Shown here: positions 27,158 through 35,883 of the stretch, in pieces
Layout of the letters: each line of letters starts with the position of its first letter
Position numbering within the stretch: position 1 is the stretch's first letter
Source of the DNA: Hymenobacter gelipurpurascens
Lineage (GTDB): Bacteria > Bacteroidota > Bacteroidia > Cytophagales > Hymenobacteraceae
Reading direction: 5' to 3'
Assembly: GCF_900187375.1 (NCBI RefSeq)
Contig: NZ_FYEW01000001.1
Location: 2,542,001-2,606,000 of the forward strand
DNA length: 64,000 nt
Position numbers and translations under genes: made by a program
The notes under the pieces: model-generated
Seen by the model: the letters and a program-made list of their open reading frames with translations, nothing else
Database searches by the model: none
What the model was told of the DNA's origin: nothing

Positions 27158-27712
27158 CTAGGACAAGCGCGACACGCCGCCCGACACAATGAACTTCATC
27201 ACCTCACTGCTGGGCAGATCCAGATACGTGACGTGGGTGGGCGGCACCAGCACCAGTTCGCCAGAGAAGTTGTAGGAGTGCGGGAAATACACGGCCAGCA
27301 GGTCGTCGCGGTGAATAGCAGCCATAGTGGCCTGTGTCACGAAGCCCATTTTGTATGTTTGCTCGGTGGCGCTTGTGCGCACCAGCACTGGGCGGTTGAA
27401 CTTTTGATTGTCGCCCACGAAGGCATCAAACAGGTCCTTGAGGCTAGAATAGATGATGCTCACCAGCGGCGTGCGGTGCAAGAGCCGCTCCATGATGATG
27501 AGAAACGGCCGCACCAGGAAGGATTTCGCCACGTAGCCCACCAACGTAATCAGCACAATGGCCACTAACAGGCCTAGGCCAGGTATATCGAAGCTCAGCC
27601 CTGCAAACAGGTCATTGAGCCAGCGCAGCAGCGCGAAAAGGATGTAGAGGGTAAGACCAACCGGCGCAACGACCAGAAAACCGTTGAGGAAGTAATTGAA
27701 AAGACGACGCAT
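27158..27712 (-). CDS. DUF502-family membrane protein
   Basis: A 184-residue protein. ATG 27712 begins MRRLFNYFLNGFLVVAPVGLT, the family's conserved first helix with its PVGLT motif; a second helix is LGLLVAIVLITLVGYVAKSF. The soluble part contains RTPLVSIIYSSLKDLFDAF and VYFPHSYNFSGELVLVP, both typical of DUF502 (P-x-x-S-x-x-Y and the Pro-Thr turn PPTHVTYLD). The function is unknown; the family is widespread and sometimes linked to membrane or chloroplast biogenesis. Confidence 0.88.
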   Translation of the reverse strand: MRRLFNYFLNGFLVVAPVGLTLYILFALLRWLNDLFAGLSFDIPGLGLLVAIVLITLVGYVAKSFLVRPFLIIMERLLHRTPLVSIIYSSLKDLFDAFVGDNQKFNRPVLVRTSATEQTYKMGFVTQATMAAIHRDDLLAVYFPHSYNFSGELVLVPPTHVTYLDLPSSEVMKFIVSGGVSRLS

Positions 27713-27784
27713 GAGCACAGCAAGTGGCCTACGCAACCCGCGCAAGCCAAGAGCCGCAAGATACCGGAGCCCATGGAAAACAGT

Positions 27785-27815
27785 GCGGCCCGTCCGGAAA
27801 AACCGAACGGGCCGC
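27785..27815 (-). terminator. GC-rich hairpin after ispH
   Basis: A 13-bp stem (27785-27797 with 27803-27815), one mismatch, A5 loop. It lies between the ispH stop and the DUF502 start and separates the two transcription units. Confidence 0.7.
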
Positions 27816-27846
27816 TTATGTATCGAGCTTCGTTCTGACAGTAGCG

Positions 27847-28734
27847 CTAGGCTACGTGCATTTCTGCTACACCTTCAATGCGCTCTTTCACGCGCTGCAT
27901 GAGCCACATGGGCGTGCTGGTAGCGCCGCAAATACCCACGGATTCAGCACCCTGGAACCACTCTTCGTCCAGTTCCTGCTCGTTTTCCACGAAGTAGCTG
28001 CGCGGATTGGTTTTATTCACAACGGAGAACAGCGCCTTGCCATTGGAGCTTTTACGTCCACTCACAAAGATGATGACATCGTGCTGCACGGCAAATTTGG
28101 CCAACGCCGGCTCTCGGTTGCTCACCTGTCGGCAGATGCTGTCATTGGCATCAAACGACTCTAGGGAGCCGCCAGCGGCGGCAATGCGCTCCTCTATCAC
28201 CTGCTTCATGTGGTAGAAGCCGGCGGTGCTTTTAGTGGTCTGGCTGAACAGCGTGACAGGCCTGGTGAAGTCGATCTGGTCGAGGTCCGCCTCCGTCATC
28301 ACAATAAGAGCCTCATTGCGCGTCTGTCCTGTCAGGCCGATTACCTCAGCGTGGCCCGGCTGACCGTAAATTACTACTTGCCCGTTTTGGCGGGTAGTGG
28401 CATCGAAGGCGTGCTTTACACGGTTTTGGAGCTTGAGCACTACCGGACAGGAGGCATCAATCAGCTCGATATTGTTGCGCAAAGCTAGCGCATAGGTCTC
28501 GGGCGGCTCGCCGTGGGCCCTGATGAGCACCTTGGCATCGTGCAGTTGCTCCAGCTGCTCCCGCTCAATGATGCGCAGGCCCAGGCCATGCAGGCGTTCC
28601 ACCTCCATGCGGTTGTGCACAATATCGCCTAGGCAATATAAAGTCTCGTCGTGGGCCAGCTCGTCTTCGGCCATCTGAATGGCAAACTCAACGCCGAAAC
28701 AATAGCCGGAATTCTTATCGATGGTGACGTTCAT
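27847..28734 (-). CDS. ispH: 4-hydroxy-3-methylbut-2-enyl diphosphate reductase
   Basis: A 295-residue [4Fe-4S] enzyme making IPP and DMAPP in the last step of the MEP isoprenoid pathway. ATG 28734 gives MNVTIDKNSGYCFGVEFAIQ. Cluster cysteines are C12 (GYCFGV), C96 (DASCPVV) and the third in DSICRQVSNREP. Substrate histidines are in DIVHNRMEV and GQPGHAEVIG, and the C-terminal GATSTPMWLM is conserved. It is transcribed after cmk with a 53-base gap, a common cmk-ispH pairing. Confidence 0.96.
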   Translation of the reverse strand: MNVTIDKNSGYCFGVEFAIQMAEDELAHDETLYCLGDIVHNRMEVERLHGLGLRIIEREQLEQLHDAKVLIRAHGEPPETYALALRNNIELIDASCPVVLKLQNRVKHAFDATTRQNGQVVIYGQPGHAEVIGLTGQTRNEALIVMTEADLDQIDFTRPVTLFSQTTKSTAGFYHMKQVIEERIAAAGGSLESFDANDSICRQVSNREPALAKFAVQHDVIIFVSGRKSSNGKALFSVVNKTNPRSYFVENEQELDEEWFQGAESVGICGATSTPMWLMQRVKERIEGVAEMHVA

Positions 28735-28787
28735 GTCTTCTCTCAACAATACTAACGCGCTGCAGGTGCAATTATCGGGCCTACCGA

Positions 28788-29528
28788 TTAAATAACCGCT
28801 TCGCCGCTATTCCGTTCGCCGCTACCAAAATCGGAGCCAGCAACTGCGAGCGAGAACAAGGTAGCCGACACGCGCTCCAGTACAAAATCTACCTGCTCAT
28901 CGATCATCATGTGCGTGGTATCGAGCAAAACCGCATCAGCGGCACGACGCAGTGGGCTTTCGGCGCGGGTAGAGTCAATGTGGTCGCGCTTGCGCAGATT
29001 TTCCACAATTTCCTCTACGGCCACGTGCTCGTTCTTCAGGGCTAGTTCCTCCTGCCGGCGTTCAGCACGCGTAATCACGTCGGCGGTCATGAACACCTTT
29101 ACCTCGGCATCGGGGAACACGGTGGTTCCGATGTCGCGGCCATCCATCACTACACCGCGCTTGCGGCCCATGCGCTGCTGCTGGCGCACCAGAGCGTGGC
29201 GCACGGCCGGAATCACGGAAACCTCGCTTACGGAGTTGGAAATACGCATCTGCCGGATTTCATCTTCCCGAATCTCGCCATCAAGGCAAAGCTCATTGCG
29301 GCCGGTTTTGCGGTTGCGCTTGAACGTGATGTGCATGTCGTGCAGAGCCTGCTCGATGCGGGGAAGATCATCAAAACTGATGTTTTGCTCCAGCAGATAT
29401 AGCGTCACGGCGCGGTACATGGCTCCGGTATCAATGTAGGCGTAACCCAGCTCAGCGGCTACGGCCTTGGCCGTGGTGCTTTTGCCGCACGAAGAGTAGC
29501 CATCAATGGCAATGACGATTTTTCGCAT
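28788..29528 (-). CDS. cmk: Cytidylate kinase
   Basis: A 246-residue cytosolic kinase phosphorylating CMP/dCMP with ATP. ATG 29528 gives MRKIVIAIDGYSSCGKSTTA with the P-loop; an in-frame GTG at 29567 would add 13 residues and overlap the previous stop (GTGA), so the longer form cannot be excluded. IDTGAMYRAVTLYLL, GVVMDGRDIGTTVFPDA and RDHIDSTRAESPLRRA are the family blocks. A C-terminal tail of about 20 residues (DFGSGERNSGEAVI) extends beyond the usual length. Confidence 0.94.
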   Translation of the reverse strand: MRKIVIAIDGYSSCGKSTTAKAVAAELGYAYIDTGAMYRAVTLYLLEQNISFDDLPRIEQALHDMHITFKRNRKTGRNELCLDGEIREDEIRQMRISNSVSEVSVIPAVRHALVRQQQRMGRKRGVVMDGRDIGTTVFPDAEVKVFMTADVITRAERRQEELALKNEHVAVEEIVENLRKRDHIDSTRAESPLRRAADAVLLDTTHMMIDEQVDFVLERVSATLFSLAVAGSDFGSGERNSGEAVI

Positions 29529-29563
29529 GACAAAGTCGTTGGGAACGGAAAAACTTAAAGGAC

Positions 29564-29959
29564 TCACGAAATCCAGGTTTTGCGCACGGGAGTAGCGGTC
29601 AGCCGGTCCGGAATACCGGCAAAGAACTTCACGACCGACTCGGCTTCTCCTTTGGCTAATTGCTCGCTTACGCGGAAAAACGGGTTGAAGAAATGAGCAC
29701 GGTTGATACCGACGCCCGTAGTTTTATCGGGGCCCTGCGCCCAGGTACCGCCATACGTATCCACTAAGCACTGGCCTAAAAAGCAGCCCAGGGCCATAAC
29801 CACACCTTGCTTCTCCGAGTCTTTGACAATAGGGCGCTGTTCCTCAATAAATTCCGACAGGCGCTGCACGGCGGCGGCATCGAAGGCATTTACCTGAAGT
29901 TGCTGCCGTACCGCTTCGGCAGCGGCGCGCAGGGAGGCAAGGGGCGATTCAGTGGGCAT
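29564..29959 (-). CDS. Hypothetical protein, 131 aa
   Basis: A soluble protein starting MPTESPLASLRAAAEAV at ATG 29959. It has a helical N-terminal half (RLSEFIEEQRPIVKDSEKQG), then VVMALGCFLGQCLVDTYGGTW and FFNPFFRVSEQLAKG. The layout of a GxxLGxxLV-type helix followed by a Trp and an NPF turn resembles small DUF3806-like or immunity-type domains, but I do not recognise it firmly. Its stop overlaps the alternative cmk GTG start, so it probably leads the cmk-ispH operon. Confidence 0.7.
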   Translation of the reverse strand: MPTESPLASLRAAAEAVRQQLQVNAFDAAAVQRLSEFIEEQRPIVKDSEKQGVVMALGCFLGQCLVDTYGGTWAQGPDKTTGVGINRAHFFNPFFRVSEQLAKGEAESVVKFFAGIPDRLTATPVRKTWIS

Positions 29960-30078
29960 AGGCAAAAGGTAAGGTAGAGCTAGTAAGCTAATCCGGGGCA
30001 GGCGGCGCACGTACTACAGCAGGTACGTTCATAGAAAAGGCTTTTCAGCCGATTTCCACAGACACGCATGGCCACCGC

Positions 30079-30237
30079 CTAATGACTATCACAGGGGCAA
30101 GGCGTTTTGCCAAATTTGGCTTTGCGCTTAAATGACGAGGTTTTTTTCTGCTGCGGGGTGCGGCTGGCGCAGCCCGTGGAAGCTAGGCCAGTGCCTCCGA
30201 TGAGGGCAGCTAATAGCAAAGTCACAATCTTTCTCAC
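30079..30237 (-). CDS. Small lipoprotein, 52 aa, C-terminal CPC motif
   Basis: A short gene in the 362-base gap between the cmk operon and adenine deaminase. GTG 30237 opens a frame MRKIVTLLLAALIGGTG with a lipoprotein-like signal and Cys23 after LASTG. A Lys/Arg-rich segment (SSFKRKAKFGKT) follows, and the protein ends PCPCDSH. The basic linker and final Cys-Pro-Cys pair are reminiscent of small Bacteroidota lipoproteins with metal-binding tails; this is a guess. The lipobox -3 residue is Ser rather than Leu, which lowers confidence. The rest of the gap has no other feature. Confidence 0.55.
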   Translation of the reverse strand: MRKIVTLLLAALIGGTGLASTGCASRTPQQKKTSSFKRKAKFGKTPCPCDSH

Positions 30238-30321
30238 AGCGCAGATTTTCGGCAAATATACGGTTCTTTACCCGTTAGCCGCTGGCCAATCTCAACTTTA
30301 CCTTCGCCTCGTCCCTACCCT

Positions 30322-31977
30322 ATGTCCGCCGAATTTCAATTCCAGGCCAACGTCATCAACCTGTTTTCCAATACGATAACGCCCGCCACGGTGCGCGTTG
30401 CCAACCGCCGCATTCAGTCCATTGAGCCCACCGGCGCTACTGCCCCCGATCCGGCGCTGCCGTACGCGCTGCCTGGTTTTGTGGATGCGCACGTGCACGT
30501 GGAGAGCTCCCTGCTAGTACCCTCCGAGTTTGCGCGCCTGGCCGTGGTGCACGGTACCGTAGCCACGGTTTCCGACCCACACGAAATTGGGAACGTGCTG
30601 GGCGTGGCCGGCGTGAAGTATATGTTGGACAATGGCCGGCAGGTACCGTTCAAGTTCTGCTTCGGGGCACCCTCGTGCGTGCCGGCCACCGCGTTTGAAA
30701 CAGCCGGCGCCGAAATTACGGCCGCCGATATTGAGCTGTTGTTTAAACAACACCCCGAAATCGGCTACCTGGCCGAGATGATGAATTGGCCCGGCATCCT
30801 GAACCGCGACGAGGTAGTAATGGAGAAAATCCGGCTGGCCCAGCAGTACGGCCGCCCCGTAGATGGGCACGCCCCTGGCCTACGCGGCGAGGATGCCCGC
30901 CAGTACGCTTCCGCCGGCATCAGCACCGACCATGAGTGTTTTACGGCCGAGGAGGCGCTGGACAAGCTGGCCGTGGGCATGAATATTTTGGTGCGCGAAG
31001 GCTCGGCGGCCCGCAACTTCGAGGCGCTGATTGATTTGCTGCCGGAGCATTACGAGCACATGATGTTCTGCTCCGACGATAAGCACCCCGATACCCTCGT
31101 ACTAGGCCACATCAACCAGCTGGTGCAGCGTGCCGTGGCCCGCGGACAGGATGTGCTAAAGGTGCTGCGCGTAGCCTGCCGTAACCCCGTGGAGCACTAC
31201 AAGCTACCCGTAGGCCTGTTGCGCGAAGGCGATGCGGCTGATTTCATTCTGGTAGATAACCTCACCGATTTCCGGATTCAGCAAACCTATATCAACGGAG
31301 AGCTGGTAGCCGAACACGGCCAGACGCTGATTCCAGCCGTGCCCGTAGCGGTGGTTAATAACTTCCACACCACGCCCGTAGAGGCCGCCGACTTCCAGCT
31401 GCCTGCCCCCCAGGCTGCCGCTACCGTGCGCGTTATTGAGTGCTTCGATGGTCAGCTCATCACGGCCCGCCATGATTTGCCGGCGCGCGTGGAAGGAGGC
31501 CTAGTACTGCCCGATGTAGCGCAGGATGTCCTGAAGCTGACTGTGGTAAATCGTTACCAACCCGCTGCTCCTGCCGTGGCCTTCATTCAGGGTTTCGGGC
31601 TGAAGCGCGGTGCTCTGGCCAGCAGCGTAGGCCACGACTCGCACAATATCACGGCCGTTGGCTGCGATGACGAGAGCCTAGCCCGCGCCGTAAACCTGGT
31701 TATTGCCGCGCAAGGTGGCCTAGCGGTCGTTTCGCCGGAGGGCGAAGAGTTGGTGCTGCCGTTGCCCGTGGCTGGTCTCATGTCGGATCAGGAAGGCTAC
31801 CACGTGGCCGAAGCTTATGCCGCCGTTGATGCGCTGTCGAAACAGCTTGGCTCTCCACTGCAAGCCCCATTCATGACGCTTTCCTTTATGGCCTTGCTCG
31901 TAATTCCCAGCCTTAAGCTTAGTGATAAAGGTTTATTTGATGGCGAGGCCTTCCGGTTTGTGGAGGCAGTGGTGTAG
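30322..31977 (+). CDS. ade: Adenine deaminase
   Basis: A 551-residue metal-dependent amidohydrolase converting adenine to hypoxanthine and ammonia in purine salvage. PGFVDAHVHVESSLLVPSEF holds the HxH metal pair. HGTVATVSDPHEIGNVLG, DGHAPGLRGEDARQYASAGI and DHECFTAEEALDKL follow, with FCSDDKHPDTL carrying the catalytic Asp. The C-terminal domain includes VGHDSHNITAVGCDDESL and GGLAVVS, specific to AdeC. Length agrees with the family. It is transcribed alone and followed by a palindromic repeat. Confidence 0.94.
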   Translation: MSAEFQFQANVINLFSNTITPATVRVANRRIQSIEPTGATAPDPALPYALPGFVDAHVHVESSLLVPSEFARLAVVHGTVATVSDPHEIGNVLGVAGVKYMLDNGRQVPFKFCFGAPSCVPATAFETAGAEITAADIELLFKQHPEIGYLAEMMNWPGILNRDEVVMEKIRLAQQYGRPVDGHAPGLRGEDARQYASAGISTDHECFTAEEALDKLAVGMNILVREGSAARNFEALIDLLPEHYEHMMFCSDDKHPDTLVLGHINQLVQRAVARGQDVLKVLRVACRNPVEHYKLPVGLLREGDAADFILVDNLTDFRIQQTYINGELVAEHGQTLIPAVPVAVVNNFHTTPVEAADFQLPAPQAAATVRVIECFDGQLITARHDLPARVEGGLVLPDVAQDVLKLTVVNRYQPAAPAVAFIQGFGLKRGALASSVGHDSHNITAVGCDDESLARAVNLVIAAQGGLAVVSPEGEELVLPLPVAGLMSDQEGYHVAEAYAAVDALSKQLGSPLQAPFMTLSFMALLVIPSLKLSDKGLFDGEAFRFVEAVV

Positions 31978-32031
31978 GCCAGTAGCTGACATTCTTCAGA
32001 CACTGGTGCATGAGCAATCAACCGCTCCCCT

Positions 32032-32142
32032 TTTGCACGTCATCCTGAGCGGAGCGAAGGATCTTCTCACGATAGCACAAGGCGCTAGGCCAATTGTTCA
32101 CGCGTGAGAAGATCCTTCGCTCTGCTCAGGATGACGTGCAAA
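32032..32142. repeat. Large palindromic intergenic repeat, subfamily B
   Basis: Arms of 40 bases (32032-32071 with 32103-32142) with a single mismatch begin TTTGCACGTCATCCTGAG. The loop contains GGCGCTAGGCCA, the reverse complement of the loop in 45195-45303, and resembles that of 41726-41830. Confidence 0.92.
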
Positions 32143-32187
32143 GAGGAAAACAGCTCTGCCTTACACATAGCCAGGCCACACCAAAGC

Positions 32188-32225
32188 AAAAAGCCCCACT
32201 ACCTAATCCGGTAGTGGGGCTTTTT
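32188..32225. terminator. Bidirectional terminator
   Basis: A perfect 16-bp stem (32188-32203 with 32210-32225) with A5/T5 ends, between the convergent adenine deaminase and response-regulator genes. Confidence 0.88.
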
Positions 32226-32245
32226 ATGCTAAAATCCGAAGGAAA

Positions 32246-32665
32246 TTAGTTGTTCACGAAGCGCTTTTCCAGCAGCTTCTGCATCTTTTCCTCCGTGAGA
32301 GGTTTCGCGAGGTACTCTACGCCCTCATACTGCGCTACACGGGCGGTGTCGGCGGCGTGCATGGAGGTGGTGAGCACCGCCATAACGGTTTTCTCACGGG
32401 AGCTGGCGGGCAGCTCGTTGTAGAGCTTCAGGAACTCGAAGCCATCCATGCCGGGCATCTTCAGATCGACGAATACCAGCTCGGGTACGTCTTTCGTTGG
32501 GTTGCTGGCGGGGTCTTCGCCCCACAGAAACTGAAAAGCCTGGTCCGCTTTGGAAAACGTGTGTACCTGATCGGCTACGTTGAGCCGGCTCAGCAAGCGG
32601 TTATTCAAGAAGCTAGTAGTTTCGTTATCGTCTACCAGTACCACATTACGCAGTTTGCGAGCCAT
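32246..32665 (-). CDS. Single-domain (receiver-only) response regulator
   Basis: A 139-residue CheY-like receiver without output domain. The acidic pocket is VVLVDDNETT, the phospho-acceptor Asp is in VFVDLKMPGMDG, the Thr/Ser switch is in VLTTSMHAAD and the conserved Lys in YLAKPLTEEK. An insertion of about 10 residues (WGEDPASNPTKDVPE) before the phospho-Asp strand is common in Bacteroidota receiver-only proteins. No kinase gene is adjacent, so its input is orphan. It lies 39 bases downstream of the CBS-like gene on the same strand. Confidence 0.92.
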   Translation of the reverse strand: MARKLRNVVLVDDNETTSFLNNRLLSRLNVADQVHTFSKADQAFQFLWGEDPASNPTKDVPELVFVDLKMPGMDGFEFLKLYNELPASSREKTVMAVLTTSMHAADTARVAQYEGVEYLAKPLTEEKMQKLLEKRFVNN

Positions 32666-32703
32666 AGCTTTCAGAGGTTAAAGAGACACAAGCGGTGAGT
32701 GGC

Positions 32704-33681
32704 CTAGAGCCAGCCCTGCTCGCGCATCCAGTCGTCGTTATAAATTTTACCGAGGTAGCGCGTGCCATGGTCGGGTAAGATAATGACCATCGTATCGCCT
32801 TCCTTCAGGTGCTCCCTGGCATATTCCAGGGCTCCGAATACGGCCGATCCGCAGGACCATCCCACGAACAAGCCTTCTTCCTTAGCCAGCCGCCGAGTCA
32901 TGACAGCGGCGTCTTTATCCGTCACTTTGATAAAAAGGTCAATCAGGTCAAAGTTAACATTCTTAGGCAGAATGTCTTCGCCAATGCCCTCAGTTTTATA
33001 AGGATAGATTTCGTTTTCGTCGAAAATACCCGTCTCCTTATACTTCTTGAATACGGAGCCGTAGGTATCGAGGCCTACCGCAACCACGGCCGGGTTTTGC
33101 TCCTTCAGGTACTGGGCCGTGCCGCAGATGGTGCCGCCCGTGCCCACGCCGCACGCCAAGTGCGTGATGGTGCCATGGGTCTGGGCCCACAGCTCGGGGC
33201 CGGTGCCCTCGTAGTGCGCCGCCGTGTTCGACATATTGTCGTACTGGTTGGGATAGAAGGAGTTCGGGGTTTCCTCGCTCAGGCGCTTCGCCACGGAGTA
33301 GTAGGAACGCGGGTCTTCGGGAGCCACATCCACGGGGCACACCACTACCTGCGCGCCCACGGCCCGCAGAATATCCTGCTTCTCCTTGCTTTGCTTGTCG
33401 CTCATCACGAAGATGCACTTATAACCCTTCGAGATGGCCGCCAGCGCCAGGCCCATGCCGGTGTTGCCGCTGGTGCCTTCGATGATGGTTCCGCCGGGCT
33501 TCAGCAGGCCCGCCTTTTCCGCATCTTCTATCATTCTTACGGCCATCCGGTCTTTCACGGAGTTGCCGGGGTTGAAGTATTCTACCTTGGCGAGTACCGT
33601 GCCTTTGATGCCGGCAGCCACGCTATTGAGCTTTACCAACGGCGTATTGCCAATGGCCTCAATGATGTTATTCAAGTACAT
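32704..33681 (-). CDS. PLP-dependent cysteine synthase/cystathionine beta-synthase-like enzyme
   Basis: A 325-residue fold-type II PLP enzyme. ATG 33681 gives MYLNNIIEAIGNTPLVKLN. The Schiff-base Lys is in FNPGNSVKDRMA, the substrate loop in EGTSGNTGMGLALA and the phosphate loop in GVGTGGTICG. The stretch YPYKTEGIGEDILPKNVNFDLIDL is more like cystathionine beta-synthase than CysK, but no CBS domains follow. It therefore makes cysteine or cystathionine from O-acetylserine/serine and sulfide/homocysteine. Minus-strand promoter element at 33715-33722. Confidence 0.88.
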   Translation of the reverse strand: MYLNNIIEAIGNTPLVKLNSVAAGIKGTVLAKVEYFNPGNSVKDRMAVRMIEDAEKAGLLKPGGTIIEGTSGNTGMGLALAAISKGYKCIFVMSDKQSKEKQDILRAVGAQVVVCPVDVAPEDPRSYYSVAKRLSEETPNSFYPNQYDNMSNTAAHYEGTGPELWAQTHGTITHLACGVGTGGTICGTAQYLKEQNPAVVAVGLDTYGSVFKKYKETGIFDENEIYPYKTEGIGEDILPKNVNFDLIDLFIKVTDKDAAVMTRRLAKEEGLFVGWSCGSAVFGALEYAREHLKEGDTMVIILPDHGTRYLGKIYNDDWMREQGWL

Positions 33682-33714
33682 GGGTGGGGGTGTGCGGTTT
33701 GTGAGAGAGGACCA

Positions 33715-33722
33715 CAAAGGTA
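33715..33722 (-). promoter_or_regulatory. Candidate -7 promoter element of the PLP enzyme gene
   Basis: Minus strand TACCTTTG, 33 bases before the start codon; fits TAnnTTTG. No clear -33 partner. Confidence 0.35.
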
Positions 33723-33879
33723 CGAATTCCAAGCGGGAGGTTTTATGCACTTGCCATCTGGAGCGGAATGTAGGCACTGCTTTGGCAGGAGCAACTGGCC
33801 TACAACAGCGGGCTCAGGTATGCGTAGGGCGCTTTGTTCCGCCTCGGATACCAGCCTTTGCTGATTGACACCGTATGCC

Positions 33880-33909
33880 TTGCCTCCGCCCCAAAAAAGC
33901 CTACTTTTG
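33880..33909 (+). promoter_or_regulatory. Bacteroidota-type promoter of sucD
   Basis: TTG at 33880-33882, then 19 bases, then TACTTTTG at 33902-33909. Both elements and the spacing fit the Bacteroidota sigma-A consensus (TTTG-N19-TAnnTTTG). It predicts a leader of about 60 bases before the sucD ATG at 33978. Confidence 0.65.
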
Positions 33910-33977
33910 CACACCGCTGGCGTAGGCTGGCGCGTATACCCCACCCTCAACCCGCATCTTCCTCTAACTCTTTTTCT

Positions 33978-34859
33978 ATGAGTGTTCTGGTCAACAAGAA
34001 TTCCAAAGTGATTGTGCAGGGCTTTACCGGCTCGGAAGGGTCGTTTCACGCCCAGCAGATGATTGAGTACGGCACCAACGTGGTAGGCGGCGTAACGCCC
34101 GGCAAAGGCGGCACCCAGCACCTCGACCGTCCCGTGTTCAACACCGTAGCCGAAGCCGTAGAGCAGGCCGGTGCTGATACCAGCATCATTTTCGTGCCCC
34201 CGGCTTTCGCTGCCGACGCTATTATGGAAGCTGCTGACGCAGGCATTAAAGTTATCGTAACCATCACCGAAGGCATCCCAACCAAGGATATGATTGCGGT
34301 GAAGGAGTACCTGAAAGGCCGCGAGGGTCTGCGCATGATCGGGCCAAACTGCCCCGGCGTAATGACTGCCGGCGAGTGCAAAGTGGGCATCATGCCCGGC
34401 TTCATCTTCCAGAAAGGCAAAATCGGTATCGTTTCGAAGTCGGGTACCCTGACCTACGAAGCCGTTGACCAGCTCACTAAAGCAGGCCTAGGCCAGACCA
34501 CCGCTATTGGTATCGGCGGCGACCCGATCATCGGCACTACTACCAAGGAAGCCGTTGAGATGCTCATGAACGACCCCGAAACCGAAGGCATCGTGATGAT
34601 CGGTGAAATCGGTGGCGGCATGGAAGCTGAGGCTGCTCGCTGGATCAAGGAAACCGGCAATAAGAAACCCGTTGTTGGTTTCATTGCGGGCCAAACGGCG
34701 CCTCCCGGCCGCCGCATGGGCCACGCCGGTGCTATTGTAGGTGGCGCTGATGATACGGCTGCTGCTAAAATGGCCATCATGCGCGAGTGCGGTATACACG
34801 TAGTTGACTCTCCCGCCGAAATCGGCGACACCATGCTGCGCGTATTGGGCGGTAAGTAA
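33978..34859 (+). CDS. sucD: Succinate--CoA ligase subunit alpha
   Basis: A 293-residue TCA-cycle enzyme subunit that forms succinyl phosphate on a His. ATG 33978 gives [21 protein letters not shown]. CoA-binding [52 protein letters not shown] and the active-site His in [12 protein letters not shown] (near residue 249) are present. The beta subunit gene (sucC) is not adjacent; separate location of sucC and sucD occurs in this phylum. A strong promoter precedes it and a strong terminator follows. Confidence 0.95.
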   Translation: MSVLVNKNSKVIVQGFTGSEGSFHAQQMIEYGTNVVGGVTPGKGGTQHLDRPVFNTVAEAVEQAGADTSIIFVPPAFAADAIMEAADAGIKVIVTITEGIPTKDMIAVKEYLKGREGLRMIGPNCPGVMTAGECKVGIMPGFIFQKGKIGIVSKSGTLTYEAVDQLTKAGLGQTTAIGIGGDPIIGTTTKEAVEMLMNDPETEGIVMIGEIGGGMEAEAARWIKETGNKKPVVGFIAGQTAPPGRRMGHAGAIVGGADDTAAAKMAIMRECGIHVVDSPAEIGDTMLRVLGGK

Positions 34860-34883
34860 TTTCTGCTCTCTCTTAAGTATTAG

Positions 34884-34917
34884 AAAAGGCGGCTCCCGAT
34901 ATCGGGAGCCGCCTTTT
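34884..34917. terminator. Bidirectional terminator after sucD
   Basis: A perfect 34-base palindrome with AAAAGGCGGCTCCCGAT as its left half and a T-rich end. Confidence 0.88.
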
Positions 34918-34975
34918 TTATTGGGATGATGGTATTCTAGCAACCATTGTTCGCTTTTACTGCTCTCAATCCCAC

Positions 34976-35878
34976 ATGCGACTCTCATTCCTCCTGCCTG
35001 GCCTAGCGCTCCTGCTGCTAACCCGCCTAGGCTACTCCCAACAGCTGCCAGATAGCACGGCACGCGTTGTGGCATTGCCTGATGTGACAGTGCGGGCCCA
35101 TACCCAAATACAGACGCTGAGCCCTCCCGGAAAATCCCGAGGGCTACATACAGCGTTCGGCCGAGAACTGCCGCCTGGCGCGGGCGTAGCCGTCTGGCAC
35201 GGCCCGCCTGATATAACTCGGCTGTACATGGTACGCGCCGTACGCCTGCGGCTGGGCTCGCGCTTACCGGAAGGCTTTGCTGATTTGCCCAAGCACCGTC
35301 GGAATTTTTCGGAGGGTGGCCTACGCATCCAGCTATGTTCCGGCACCCTGGCCACAGGACCTATGGAGCAGCAGCTTTTGACCAACCCTCTGCTGCTAAC
35401 GCCTGCTGCCGCCGAGAACCGTACCGGCTGGCTGCGTTTGGATGTGGCGGCGCAACACCTCGTGCTTCCTGCTCAAGGATGCTTTGTGATTGCGGAAGGA
35501 ACTGCCGGACCTCAGGAAACTTTCGTGCGCCGTCGCAGTCTGGTGCGCCCGCCTGATGGTCAGCAGCCACCCGAAGATTTCCTTTTCAGCAAGCACGACC
35601 GGCCTACGGGCAAGGGTACGCGGGTTTTTCGCTATGAGGAGCTTCAGCAGGCGGATGGCACTCTCCGGCTTGCCGCCACAAACCTGTTTCCGGCACTGGC
35701 CTACCTTGTGGTGGCCGCGCCCAGCGCGTGCCACTCCTGGCTGCGCGTGTCCACAGGCAAGCAGACACAAATCTGGCGGGCCGTTACGGAGCAGCAGGCC
35801 TCTACTCGTCAGCATCTGCCCGATAGTACTATCTACGATTATAACTACGAACTGGAATTAGAAGTGGAGGAGTTGTAG
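34976..35878 (+). CDS. Secreted hypothetical protein, 300 aa
   Basis: Exported protein of unknown role. The signal peptide is MRLSFLLPGLALLLLTRLG with cleavage near GYSQQ. The mature part has a beta-rich pattern (VALPDVTVRAHTQIQTL, ITRLYMVRAVRLRLGS, RTGWLRLDVAAQHLVLPAQG) and ends in an acidic tail ELELEVEEL. It looks like a jelly-roll or CBM-like wall protein (inference). It converges on the lipoprotein at 35884 with 5 bases between stops. Confidence 0.6.
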   Translation: MRLSFLLPGLALLLLTRLGYSQQLPDSTARVVALPDVTVRAHTQIQTLSPPGKSRGLHTAFGRELPPGAGVAVWHGPPDITRLYMVRAVRLRLGSRLPEGFADLPKHRRNFSEGGLRIQLCSGTLATGPMEQQLLTNPLLLTPAAAENRTGWLRLDVAAQHLVLPAQGCFVIAEGTAGPQETFVRRRSLVRPPDGQQPPEDFLFSKHDRPTGKGTRVFRYEELQQADGTLRLAATNLFPALAYLVVAAPSACHSWLRVSTGKQTQIWRAVTEQQASTRQHLPDSTIYDYNYELELEVEEL

Positions 35879-35883
35879 GCCAC

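Noticed and set aside
28747..28749. TTG start for ispH
   Set aside because: ATG at 28734 matches the conserved N-terminus and places the first cluster Cys at residue 12, as in E. coli.
30107..30379. 90-codon plus-strand frame overlapping the adenine deaminase start
   Set aside because: It overlaps a well-supported gene, and the opposite-strand small lipoprotein is a better explanation.
32809..33864. 351-codon plus-strand frame opposite the PLP enzyme
   Set aside because: It mirrors the GC-skew of the real gene and its residues (His/Gly/Arg-rich) have no fold pattern.
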